Shown here in pieces: positions 10,193 to 20,694 of a stretch of DNA of 64,000 nucleotides. A program made the translations under genes and the position numbers. The stretch's first letter is position 1; every line of letters begins with the position of its first letter. The stretch covers positions 54,353,559 through 54,417,558 of the forward strand of contig NC_092040.1 of NCBI RefSeq assembly GCF_003086295.3, read 5' to 3'. This DNA comes from Arachis hypogaea (Eukaryota; Streptophyta; Magnoliopsida; Fabales; Fabaceae). Under the pieces are notes generated by a model. That model saw nothing but the letters and a program-made list of their open reading frames with translations, did no database searches and was not told the origin of the DNA.

Positions 10193-13005
10193 CATAAAAT
10201 ACGGAAGCACTTATCCTCGTGGAAAGGAAGATTGTTTTTAATAGAGCGGGGTGACTTTATCGAAAAAAGTGTACAAAATGCAAGTAAGTCTTTTTCCTCC
10301 TTCCACTTGCAATGATATTGATAAATTTGTGAGGCAATTTGTTTGGAGTGCTAACACTAGCAAAAGGGGGTTCCATTTAACCTCTTGGTCGATTTTATTA
10401 AGTCCTAAGAAGTATGGAGGCCTGGCTTTAAGATATTCACGCTTAACTAATTTAACTCTTCTTGGCAAGCTGGTCTGGCAAATCCTACACTGTCCAAAGA
10501 AGACATGAGTTCATGCCATGAGAAATAAATATCTAAAGGTAAGGACATTTTCAACTTTTAAAGCATCTAGTCATTCTTCGGTGCTTTGAAAATCTATTGT
10601 CAAAGTTGCAGCTATTCTTAGGGATGGTTATGAATGGAAAATTGGCTCTATGACTGATACTTTTTTTTTATTTTATCCATGGATAAAAATTGGTACTGTC
10701 GGGGAGAGGATGAACATTATTGAGATTGATGAAACTAATTTCTGCACTGAAGATGTCCTAATGCATAACAATTGGCAACTTAATCGTATTTACTCACGTA
10801 TTCCAGATGAGCTTGCAATAGAAATTATGAGTTACACCAGAAACCAAGGTACAGATTCTGAAGCGGGTTGGCTATGAAAAGACAAGGAATACTTTGCAAA
10901 ATTAGGGTACCACTGGCTACTAGAGTGAACTGTATCATGGGATAATGGATCAAATTGGATGTGGCTTTGGAAGCTTAAAATTCCAAAGAAAGTTAAGATC
11001 TTGATTTGGTTGAATATGCACAATACTCCACCAACTGCTTCTATGCGACATCGTCTTCATATGTCAATATATGATATTTGTTAACATTCACTACAAGAAA
11101 AAAATCTATGGCTACGTTTTTTTTTGATACGCTTTAAAAGCATGGCCAAAAGTGATTAATGACCACACTTTTATGAGGGGTGGCGACTCAATAGAGATTT
11201 GATCACATTTTTTCTTTTTATGCTTCAAAAGCGTGGCAAAAATAGTCAATGACCACGCTTTTTTGAGGGTGACAATTGATTCGAGATATGAACATGCTTT
11301 TTTTTTTGCCACGTTTAAACAGTGTTGTCATAGAGAGAAACAGGCACGCTTTTAAAGTCTAGCAACAGAATTTTGTTATAGGGTCATTTTAAAAGTGTGG
11401 TCGTTTCCTATAACTCTTTTGCCACGCTTTAAAAGCGTGGCCAAAAGGTTCCAACAAAAATTTCAGAGAACCCCTTCGAAATTACGAAGATACAATTGCA
11501 ATACACCATCTACTCTTCCAAACTTTAGCCTTTTCCTTCTTACAATTGCCCTAACTCGTTCACATAATCCTAAGCCCACCATGAAGCGATGATTGCTCCT
11601 AACCCCAACATTGTGCCTTATCCTAACCCTCTCTTCATTGTGCCTCACGAAGAACCCCTAACCGTGACGAAGAACATCATATCGAAAAACCCCTAACACT
11701 CTCTTCATTATGCACTCCACGAAGTAACAACAGTCTGTGAAGAACATCGCCAGCGTGCGCAATGCCACTCTCTCCCTCAAGCTCACTGTGTCTCACCTCT
11801 CTCACGGCTGGTCTCACTGTCGACCTCTCTCTCCAGTTTCTCGCTTCTCTCGTGGTCGTTTCGGAGTCAAGCTCATCGCGCTCTATCACCATCGCAAGCT
11901 CTATCATGCTCTGTCACCATTGCAAGCTCGTCTTCTTGCTTCGGTCGTCAATACTTCCTTTGCCGTGAGTTGCTCTCTGGGCATGTGAGTTTCAGCTTCC
12001 TTTGGCCCTGTTATTTCTTTTTCAATTTCATTGCTGTAAGTCATTAGTATATGTTTAAAAGCGTGACAATAGAGCTATTTTCTTGTAGTGATTGTTCGTC
12101 TCACCAAGAGAGCATTCTTGACTACCTCAGAGATTGTCTTACAGTTGAGAAAGTCTAGTAGAGATTGGGTTTTATTGACGTACCCTTCTATATTATTGAG
12201 CAGAATTTTCTTGCTTGGATCAAGAAAAATTTAAAAGTGACAGGTCCATGACTTCCGCAGCCAGGTTGTGGTATGTGTGGGTAGATAAAAATGACAACCT
12301 CATGCATGTCTCTAACAATTCGGCACTACCTATTGCCTTTAAAGCTCGATCCACGGTGGAATTGTTTAAGAATGAAGCCATCAAAGCATGTCATAGCTGG
12401 TTCCAATTGCCATCGAGTTCATGGTATCGCCCTGAACCTGGTTTCTTGAAAGTTCATTGTGATGGAAATGTATATCATGATCAAGACCTCTTTGGATTTG
12501 GATGCGTGCTTCATAACGAGGTGGGTGAGTGAATGGGTTCATGGGTTTGCTGTTAAGGTTCTTGGAGCAAGGTTCTTGGAGCAAGTATCTTGAGAGTTGA
12601 TCTGGGCAATTTGGCGTGGTTTTCTCATGGCGAGGGAATTAGAAGTGAGACTCTTGATCTATGAGACGTATTCTATTGAAGCTTTCTCACTTGTGAACAA
12701 TTGGAGGGTTCCAGATGAGCCTCAAGAGAAGGAGCGTCCTCAAAGGATCTTCCAACTCAAGCAAAACATGACTTCGGAAGTGAGATTTATTTTGAATCAG
12801 AGAGAATCCAACTCTATCACAGATTGGATGGCGAAGTATGGAGCACATGGAAACATGGATGCAGTTGACTAGATCGTCCCTCCGACATCTCTACAACATC
12901 TTCTTCAAGAGGATATATCTATGATTTTCTGAGTCTTTTGTCATTTCTTCTATTTGTTTTCTTTTATTTGTTATGTATACCAAAACACAAAAAAAAAAAA
13001 AAAAA
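10193..13005 (+). pseudogene. 5'-truncated L1-type LINE remnant (end of RT, zf-RVT, RNase H, poly-A tail)
   Basis: The sequence begins inside the C-terminal part of an L1-like reverse transcriptase (HLSSWKGRL, then VRQFVWSANTSKRGFHLTSW and SPKKYGGLALR, typical of plant LINEs). A zf-RVT region follows (LKIPKKVKILIWLN). After the CACTA insertion it resumes with ESILDYLRDC. A C-terminal RNase H-like domain lies at about 12418-12870 (FLKVHCDGN, FGFGCVLHNE, LWAIWRGFLMARELEV-like). Stops and frame changes are frequent, so it is dead. The element ends in a 3' UTR and a run of 17 A (12989-13005), typical of target-primed retrotransposition. No target duplication was found. Confidence 0.85.
11089..12090. 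mobile_element. Non-autonomous CACTA (En/Spm-type) element inserted in the LINE
   Basis: Termini are CACTACAAGAAAA on the left and its inverse TTTTCTTGTAGTG on the right, with a 3-bp duplication ATT (11086-11088 and 12091-12093). This is the diagnostic CACTA structure. The left 350 bp hold many direct and inverted copies of a subterminal motif close to GCCACGCTTTAAAAGCGTGG, the kind of array that binds the element's own protein in En/Spm. Few copies occur at the right end. At 1002 bp it has no transposase. The middle (about 11460-11990) is unrelated sequence of unknown origin. Removing it rejoins the LINE zf-RVT reading frame. Confidence 0.92.
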
Positions 13006-13446
13006 CAAGATGAATTTAATTATAATTTAACAAAAGAGTTAACTACCAATTCAATCCTTGAAAGATTTAACCGTTGACAAAAAGGCCTCTAAAAGATATT
13101 ATTGACAAAACAACTCCTAAATAAGTTGAAAATACGACAAAAGAATCATTTAATATTATTTTTTTCTAAATAATAAAAAAATCATATTTAGCAAACAAAT
13201 TATCTATTTCATCTTTGTGGCAACACTTGAATAAATATTTAGAAGATGCACAAAAAAAAATTCGAAGCAAAATTTGAACTCTAATTTTTTTTATTTTCCA
13301 AAAAAGTGGCCATTCACAACAAATTCTTTTCTAAAAAAATATTCACTTGACAAAAAATTACTAAATTTTAAAGATGAAAAAGTTTATTTTTATAATAATA
13401 ATTATAAAAGTTTGCATTAAAATTTGATCTCTAAAGTCGTCTTTTA
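13006..13446. other. AT-rich spacer between the LINE tail and the Tat element
   Basis: AT-rich with oligo-A and oligo-T runs; no gene or terminus recognised. Confidence 0.5.
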
Positions 13447-13467
13447 ATATATATATATATATATATT
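13447..13467 (+). repeat. (TA)n microsatellite
   Basis: About ten TA units directly abutting the truncated LTR of the Tat element. Expansion here probably hides the true junction. Confidence 0.9.
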
Positions 13468-13468
13468 G

Positions 13469-13859
13469 TACTGTATCCCTAATACATCGAATGAACCGAG
13501 TTATATCTCGGCATGTTTTCCTACACTAAAAAGTTAACGGCTTTATCCTAATGAACCTCTCCCCATAATTTTGCCCGAAAGTCGGTCACGAAGATCTTGA
13601 CTCAAGCCGATGACTCATTCAGTTCCAACCAGTCTATAAATTACGAACAAGGCCGACGATGGGCATTAGAAGCATTCAACACCATTTCACTGATTATATA
13701 CTCATTTTCTTTAGTGATTCTTCACTGATTTGAGTTTCGGAGTCCTTTTTGCAGGTACCACGCTTGGGTCCGAGTTCACGAGGATACTCCGAGTCCAGAT
13801 TGAGCTGTCAAACTCTTTGGATTAACGCAAGACCAACATATAGCTCAGAAAGAGTATCA
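13469..13859 (+). repeat. Truncated 5' LTR of the Tat-lineage element
   Basis: The stretch ends in TATCA 12 bp before the primer-binding site, and holds a TATA-like ctataaatta at 13633. Its left end runs into the TA repeat without a TG terminus, so the LTR start is missing. Confidence 0.65.
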
Positions 13860-13871
13860 TTCCAAAATATT

Positions 13872-13889
13872 TGGCGCCCACCGTGGGCC
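13872..13889 (+). promoter_or_regulatory. Primer-binding site of the Tat element
   Basis: TGGCGCCCACCGTGGGCC follows the LTR end after a 12-nt spacer. TGGCGCCCACCGTGGG is the usual plant Tat-type primer site, matching a tRNA 3' end. Confidence 0.8.
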
Positions 13890-13964
13890 CCGTCTCGCTT
13901 TTTAGTTTTAACCTAACACTATTAGATTCGACCTGTATCTTCTTTTCTTTGTAAAAGCCGAACT

Positions 13965-15348
13965 ATGACGAATCATTCAATAATTCCTCAAGCCAACCCA
14001 ACTAATGCCGAATTCTCGGCTGCCAATGCTGCTTTACAAGCGGACAACCAACGAATGGCCGAACTGTTAGTAACAATGCAGAACAATGGGGAGGAAAAGA
14101 ACAATAATAAGAAGGTTAATAACAACCTCCATAAGGAACCCCAGTCAGTGTCAAACGTGAAGACAGGAGAAACACCTCCCAAGACAAAAAGACGACAGAC
14201 TGGCCCTTTTCTCGAAGAAATAATGAATTTCAAAATGCCTAAAAATTTTACACTCCGAATGACTTTGATGCCATACAAGGGGATCAGAGATCCAAAAGTT
14301 CATGTCACAAAATTTGAATCTATGATGTTTCTCAATAGTGACTCCGATCCCATCTTGTGTGGATCTTTTCCAACTTTCCTAGATGGAGCTGCTTTATTAT
14401 GGTTTTCTAACTTACCTGCAGGTTTAATATCTTACTTCGATGAATTTTCCAAGTTGTTCATAAACGACTTTGCGGCATCCAAAATTATGTACGAGATTCA
14501 GACTATATCAGTACGATTAAGCAAGGACAACACGAGAGTTTAAAAGACTACATAATGCGTTTCACAACAACAGCCATGGAAATCTCAGACCTCAATCTAG
14601 AGGTACAACTACATGCAATAAAAAGTGGCCTCCAACCTGGGAAATTCCAGGAAGCAATAGTAGTTGCAAAGGCGAAGACATTGGAAGAATTTAGGGACAA
14701 AGAAACTGTACAAATTGAAATCGAAGAATTATGTGAAGCTTAGAGAAATAAAAGAACATCATCTCAAAAGGAAGAGGAGAAACCTCCCAGGTCTCAAAGC
14801 AAAGATGCCAAAAAATCTTTCAAATTAACACCGAAGTTTAATTCGTACACCAAGTTCAATACGAAAAGAGAGGACATCATCAAAGAAATACTACACAACA
14901 AACTAATAAAACCGCCGAGCAAAGCAGACACATATCTGGATCAGAAGTATGTAGATAGAAGTAAACATTACGCATTTCACCAGAAGTATGACCATACCAC
15001 TGACGAATGCATAGTAACCAAAGACTTATTGGAGAGGATAGCAAGACAAGGCTTACTGGACAAATATGTCACTTCCAGAAACCAGAAAGAAGCAACCAGG
15101 GACACTGACAAACCGAGCTATAGCTCTGACCACAAAGAAAAAGGAACTTGGTATGGATCAGTCAAAACTCCTGCCTCTAAAAGAGTAATAAACTATATTT
15201 CAGGTGGCTTCATAGGAGGAGGAGCAACTAATACAGCTAGGAAAAGAAGTTATAGAGTCATGATGACAATGGAAAGATCTCGGCAAAGAACACAAACCTC
15301 AGCCTCAACTGCCCAAATCACTTTCGGTGCGTCTGACTTCAAGTCATA
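13965..15348 (+). pseudogene. Tat-lineage gag, frame-shifted
   Basis: An ATG at 13965 opens 192 residues that include GPFLEEIMNFKMPKNFTLRM, then DGAALLWFSNLPAGLISYFD, the capsid-type retrotransposon gag signature. The frame breaks at 14543 and continues in another phase (MRFTTTAMEISDLNLEVQLH) with a further stop at 14741-14743. A zinc-knuckle remnant (YAFHQKYDHTTDEC) lies at about 14970-15010; its first cysteine is replaced by tyrosine. The gag would package element RNA. Confidence 0.8.
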
Positions 15349-15349
15349 G

Positions 15350-15661
15350 TGTTCGAACTTAGATGATCTAGTGGTGATCTCGATCAACATGGGAGAGCTA
15401 ACAGTAAAAAAGGTTTTACTTGATCCCGGGAGTAACACCGACGTATAATTCTACTCGACATTTAAGAAGATGCAAGTCAGCGACAAAGGATTGCAACCAT
15501 CACCCAGAGAATTGGTAGGGTTCTCCGGAGAAAGAGTCCCTGTATCAAGTTCTGTATGGTTGAGAATGAAGCTAGGGGAGTTTCCAAACTCAAAAACCCA
15601 AAATATTCAATTTTTAGTAGTTGATTGTGCAAGCCCTTATAATGTTATTTTGGAGTCTTAA
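15350..15661 (+). pseudogene. Tat-lineage aspartic protease remnant
   Basis: The core reads VLLDPGSNTDV, with DPGS at the active site as in other plant Tat proteases, followed by a stop. A second piece (GFSGERVPVSSSVWLRMKLG, FLVVDCASPYNVIL) completes the fold. The next 300 bp continue the linker to RT (VHANHKEARQCYNAGL). Confidence 0.75.
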
Positions 15662-15967
15662 CTCTTTTGGAGCCATTATCTCTATAGTTCACCTTTGTAT
15701 CAAGTTTCCTGTGCAGGAGAATATAGTGGCAACAGTGCATGCCAACCACAAAGAGGCTAGACAATGCTACAATGCAGGTTTAAAAGACACCCTAAAGGAG
15801 ACTATCACAAGAGTCCATTCTGTCTACAACTCAGTGAACATTCCAACCTTGACTGAGCTTGATCCAAGGAGCAACAACAGTCATCCCACCCCAACAGACG
15901 ACCTAGAAAAGATACAACTTGGAAAAGCAGACCAGTTTACTAACATCAGTTTTATTTTCTCTGCAGG

Positions 15968-16960
15968 AACAAACAAAATCTGATTGAAACATTAAAGTCC
16001 AATTCTGACTTATTTGCATGGACACCTGCTGACATGCCAGGAATTGATCCGAACTTTATATACAACAAGTTAGCAGTCAACCCTAATGCCCGACCTGTAA
16101 GGCAAAAGAAACGAAACTTGGGTACAGAAAGAAGACATGCAGCAACCACAGAAACACAGAAATTGCTTGATGCATATTTCATTTGGAAACTTCATTTCTC
16201 ATCATGGCTAGCAAATGTGGGATGGTTAAGAAGACCTCGGGAAAATGGTGCATATGCGTGGACTTTACAGGTTTGAACAAAGCCTGTTCAAAGGACCGTT
16301 ACCCACTGCCGAATATTGATAGACTGGTGGACGACACCTCAGGGTATCAAGTGATAAGTTCCATGGATGCCTATTCCAGTTATAATCAAATACAAATGCA
16401 CTCTGATGACGAAGATAAAACAACATTGTAACTGACCAAGGTAATTTTTGTTATAAAGTCATGCCTTTCGGACTAAAAAATACAAGAGCAACTTATCAGA
16501 GACTAATGGACAAGGTTTTCAAAGATCAAATTGGCCGAAACTTTGAAATATATGTCGACGACATGGTGGCCAAGTCAAGCTCGAAACAAAAACATGAGGC
16601 CGATCTTAATGAAATTTTTCAGCAACTCTGAAAGTAAAATATGAGACTAAACCCAAAGAAATGTGCATTTGGAGTACATGGAGGTAAATTCCTCGGATTC
16701 CTACTAACAAATAGGGGATAGAAGCCAACCCTAATAAGTGTCAGGCCTTGATAAACATGCAATCACCTCAGTCAATCAAAGAAGTGCAGTAACTCACAGG
16801 TCGCCTAGCAGCCCTATCCCGATTCTTGCCTGCAGCAGCTGCTGAGTCATATCACTTCTTCAATACCCTGAAAAAGGCCAAGAAGTTCGTTTGGATAGAC
16901 AAATGCGAAAAAGCCTTTGTCGAATTTAAAAACCTCCTAGGTTCACCACCTATACTCAAG
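15968..16960 (+). pseudogene. Tat-lineage reverse transcriptase remnant
   Basis: Recognisable blocks are PGIDPNFIYNKLAVNPNARP, GMVKKTSGKWCICVDFTGLN, YPLPNIDRLVDDTSGY, MDAYSSYNQI, VMPFGLKNT and the catalytic box YVDDMVAKS (about 16551-16577). They lie in several frames with stops, so there is no active enzyme. The order and motifs are those of Ty3/gypsy RT. Confidence 0.85.
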
Positions 16961-17760
16961 AAGCCACAATAAGGTAAACCCCTTTTTCTATTTCTTTCAA
17001 TTTCAACTAACACGGTTAGCTCCGTGCTTGTAACAGAAACAGGAAAAGAGCAACACCTAGTATATTTTGTGAGCAAAGTACTACAAAATGCCAAAATAAG
17101 GTACTCGACAATAGAAAAATTAGCAATTGGCTTAGTCATCACAGCACGGCGTCTGCAACATTATTTTCAGACACATCAGATAATAGTTTGAATTGGCCAA
17201 CCCCTACGTCAAATATTATCAAAACCAGACCTAGCAAGTTGACCTACGAAATGGGCAATAGAGCTCTCGGAATTCGATATCTCTTATCAATCACGAGGAT
17301 CTCCTAAAGCCCAAGCACTGGCCGACTTTATTTCAGAATTCACCAATACAGAAGAAACGGTCAAGACATGGGAACTATATATAGATGGTGCATCAAATGA
17401 GAGCGGATGTGGAGCAGGGATCCTACTAAAAGATGACACTGGAGTGCAAGCCGAACAGTCAATCAAATTCCTTTTTCAAGCCACGAATAACCAAGCTGAA
17501 TATGAGGCACTCTTAGCAAGCCTAAGGTTAGCAAAGGAAATAGAAGTAAAAAACCTAAAGGTATGTTATGACTTTCTCATCGTAGTGCAACAGGTAACCG
17601 GTCACTTTCAGGTATGAGATCCGCTCTTGGAAAAGTACTTAGCTTCGGCAAAAAACATGATACAACATTTTCAAAATTTTGAAATATCACATGTACCTAG
17701 AGAACAAAACTGTATGGCCGATATTTTATAAAAATTAGCCACATATAGGGTAACGATTCA
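16961..17760 (+). pseudogene. Tat-lineage RNase H region, with second Tat-type RNase H
   Basis: The first part (LVTETGKEQHLVYFVSKVL, YSTIEKLAIGLV) is the ordinary gypsy RNase H. The second (WELYIDGASNESGCGAGILL, NNQAEYEALLASLRLAKEIE) is the archaeal-like RNase H typical of the Tat lineage. This supports the lineage call. Stops are present. Confidence 0.75.
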
Positions 17761-17823
17761 TCAGACAAATTATATCATCTTACACTAACAGAACCAAGTT
17801 TAGATATCAAATCTATTATAAGT

Positions 17824-18192
17824 GTGTCACAGGAAGAAGATTGGTGGAGCCCATTCATTCTCTATTTGAGAACTGGAGCAATACCAGAGAACGAAAACCT
17901 AAGGTCATTGAGACATAAAGCGAGCCATTACACCATGATGGGAGCCGATCTATACAAACGGGGTATCTCTAGACCATTACTAAAATGCATCGGCCGCGAA
18001 GTTGCAGCAAACGCCATTGCCGAAGTCCATGATGGTATCTGTGGACACTACACTGGAAGCAGAAGCTTAGCCAAGAGTATTTTACGAGCTGGATACTACT
18101 AACCAACATTACAAGAAGACTGTAGAAACAAAGTACAGAGGTGCGACGCATGCCAAATGTAAGCACCACTCATCCATAGCCCGGCCGAGCAG
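17824..18192 (+). pseudogene. Tat-lineage integrase, N-terminal part
   Basis: The zinc-binding region is visible: VHDGICGHYTGSRSLAKSIL and CRNKVQRCDACQM, with a stop between and a second stop after CQM. The solo LTR enters just downstream; the integrase core resumes at 20529. Confidence 0.8.
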
Positions 18193-18197
18193 CTGAA

Positions 18198-20523
18198 TGA
18201 CGACAAGTCATCTTAGGCTAGTTTCACAAGCATTTTTCACTTATTTTCATTAGGTTTCATGCACTTTCTTGAGCAATAAGTGAGTAATTGGATTGGAATT
18301 TCATGCATCCCCTGATTCAATTAAACATGGTTGTTTATGTGCTTTTTCATAAGATTTTACGCAAATTTTACTTCATGATATGAATGATGTAAAAACCTTG
18401 TGATTATAGCAAACTTTGATGCAATTGTTTAATTGATATTAGGTGGAAAAGAAGCAGGGGAGAAGAGCACCTTAGCGCTACGCTTGTTTAAAGAACGTTA
18501 CGTTCCCCTGCAGCACAACCCTTGGCGACGCGTACGTGTAGAAATGGCATTTTTGAAAGGCCACGCGTACGCGTGGATGACGCATACGAGTGGGAGGGAT
18601 CTACGCTCTACACCCAAGAGCGCTGCGTTCTTCACCAAAGAGCGCCTGCGAAGACCTTCAAAGTTGGATTTTAAATTTGGCTAGCGACGCGTGCGCATCA
18701 CCGCATCAGTGATGCGTACGCGTGGAAGTGGCATTTGTGAAGGGTCATGCAAACGCGTGGATGGAGCAGCAGCGTGGAAGTGACATTTTGAAATCTACAC
18801 GTACGCGTGAATGACGCGTACGCGTGGGAAAGCGCTCTTGGCGTGACTGCTACGCTCTCATGGAGAGCGCTGCAAAGGATGCGTAGGCGTATGTGACGCG
18901 TACGCGTGACAAGTACTATAGATAGAGAGGATGCATACGCGTGGATGCACCAACGCAACGCTCTCCTCAAGAACGCTACGTTCTCCTGGGGGTATCCACA
19001 CGGCACCAACTAAGATCCATTCTAGCTTGCTTCAACAGAGGCCAAAAAGCCCAATCCAAGGACTTGAAGACTGAATTGGAAAGTGTATAAATAGAGGAGA
19101 ATTTGATTTAGAAAAGGGGATCTAGAAGGCTAGGGATTCAGAGACCCTAATTGGAAAACTCTGCACTCATTTTCACTTGTATTTCCTTTTCTACATTTTT
19201 CTACACTTTCTCTGCTTTCTGTTTTTACTTGAGCAATGATGAACTAAACCCCAAATTCATTATGGGAAGGAGCTCTATTGTAATCATAATGGATCAATGA
19301 AATTCTTCTTCTTCTCAATTCATTTGTGTAGCTATAGGATATCTTCTGTTTTGATTGTGAATTATTCACTCCGAAAGGGAGTTTAATTCAGCTGAATGCT
19401 TGTCTGAGCCTCAGAAAGGGAATTACTTGCATTAGAATTGGAGCTCTATCATTCACAGTTCTCCTAATTAACACCATTCGGGAGGAATTGAGGTTTTGAG
19501 AATTTGTGTGGCTTATGGATAAGAGAATGTGCTCTAACTCTTCTCATGACAATTAGATCAAGGAATTGGCAAGATTGATTGTGATTAGAGAGATTGGATT
19601 GCCAAGGAATTGGGATCCAATCAATTTCAATCCGCCATAGATCTACTCATATGATTGAGAAAGGAGTTGAGACCCATTTGATTCATGATGGATTATGATA
19701 TCTCCAATCCCTGATGAATTATTTTCTTTGAATTTCCTCAATTTAGATCTCTCTGATTTCACTTCAATTTAAATTTTTTATTGCTGTTTTGATTCTCTGC
19801 ACCCATTTCCCTTTATAATTCATGCAATTTAAGTTGCACTGCAATTTATATTCTGCAATTTTACTTTCTTGCACTCTAAGATTCAGGGCCCGTTTGGGAA
19901 GCTTTAAAAGTAACTTTTTTTTAACTTTTGACTTATGAAAAGTAGTAGTATTAATGTCTGGTGCAATTTTAAAAACCAAATAACAACTTTCTAAGAAGCT
20001 ATTTAGGAGCTTATAGAGAAGTTAAAAAATGACTTCTCTCATAATACTTCTACTTTTCATCACATTTCTATAAAATAAGCATTTTTAGAGTTAAAAATCC
20101 AAACACAAAATAACTTATTTATAAGTTACTTTTAACAGAGTCATTTATTGTTTAAGTTATTTTATCAAAAGGAGCTTAATTAAGTTGGTTAACCAAACTG
20201 GGCCTCAGTCATTTATATTTCTTGCAATTTAAGATTCAGCTCTTTTAGTTTCTTGCTCTTTATGTTTCTGTCATTTAAGTTTCTTGCCATTTAAGTTTCT
20301 GCCAATTTACTTTCAGCAATCTATATTCTCTGTAATTTACATTCTGTCAAGTTAATTTCACCAAAAATCTCTCAATATTTCACTTAACTAGATTAATCCT
20401 CTAACTAAAGTTGCTTGATCCATCAATCACTATGGGATTGACCTCACTTTTGTGAGTTTTACTACTTGATGTGACCTGGTACACTTGCTAGTTAGTTTGT
20501 GCAGAATCAATTTTTTGCCATCA
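18198..20523 (+). mobile_element. Solo LTR of an Athila-type element inside the Tat integrase
   Basis: It starts TGACGACAAGTCATCTTAGG and ends TTTTTTGCCATCA. It is flanked by near-matching 5-bp repeats CTGAA (18193-18197) and CTGCA (20524-20528). The first 480 bp are nearly identical to the partial 3' LTR at 29405-29882, so both belong to one family. A TATA box (gtataaatag) lies near 19086. A CpG-rich block of GCGTACGCG palindromes occupies about 18460-18990. The total of 2326 bp includes a 318-bp inverted-repeat element. Solo LTRs arise by recombination between the two LTRs of one element. Confidence 0.85.
19887..20204. mobile_element. MITE-like inverted-repeat element within the solo LTR
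   Basis: The ends are GGCCCGTTTGG and CCAAACTGGGCC, imperfect inverted repeats of 11-12 bp, 318 bp apart. Flanking TCAG occurs on both sides (19883-19886 and 20205-20208). The interior is AT-rich with aagtaacttt-type repeats. The ends resemble hAT or PIF/Harbinger MITEs; a 4-bp flank fits neither cleanly, so the superfamily stays open. Confidence 0.65.
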
Positions 20524-20528
20524 CTGCA

Positions 20529-20694
20529 CGCATCAGACGTTAGTTGGCTTTTTCATAAATGGGGGATGGATATACTCGGCCCATTCCCGGTAGCACTAGG
20601 ACAGGTAAAATTCCTATTAGTAACAATTGATTACTTCACAAGGTGGATAAAAGCACAACAAGTTGCGAAAATAACCTCAGACAAGGTAGAGGGA
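20529..20694 (+). pseudogene. Tat-lineage integrase core fragment
   Basis: WLFHKWGMDILGPFPVALGQ carries the first catalytic aspartate, followed by KFLLVTIDYFTRWIKAQQVA. The homology stops at about 20694 and Athila gag begins in the same open frame, so the rest of the catalytic triad is lost. Confidence 0.85.

Larger units (their letters stand above)
13469..20694 (+). mobile_element. Decayed Ty3/gypsy Tat-lineage retrotransposon, split by a solo LTR
   Basis: Domain order is partial LTR, primer-binding site, gag, protease, RT, RNase H (including a second Tat-type RNase H) and integrase. The integrase is interrupted at 18197 by a solo LTR and resumes at 20529 (LFHKWGMDILGPFP). It stops at about 20694, where sequence of an Athila gag begins. 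The 3' half of the integrase and the 3' LTR are lost. Every coding block has stops or frame shifts, so it is the oldest layer of this nest. Confidence 0.85.
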
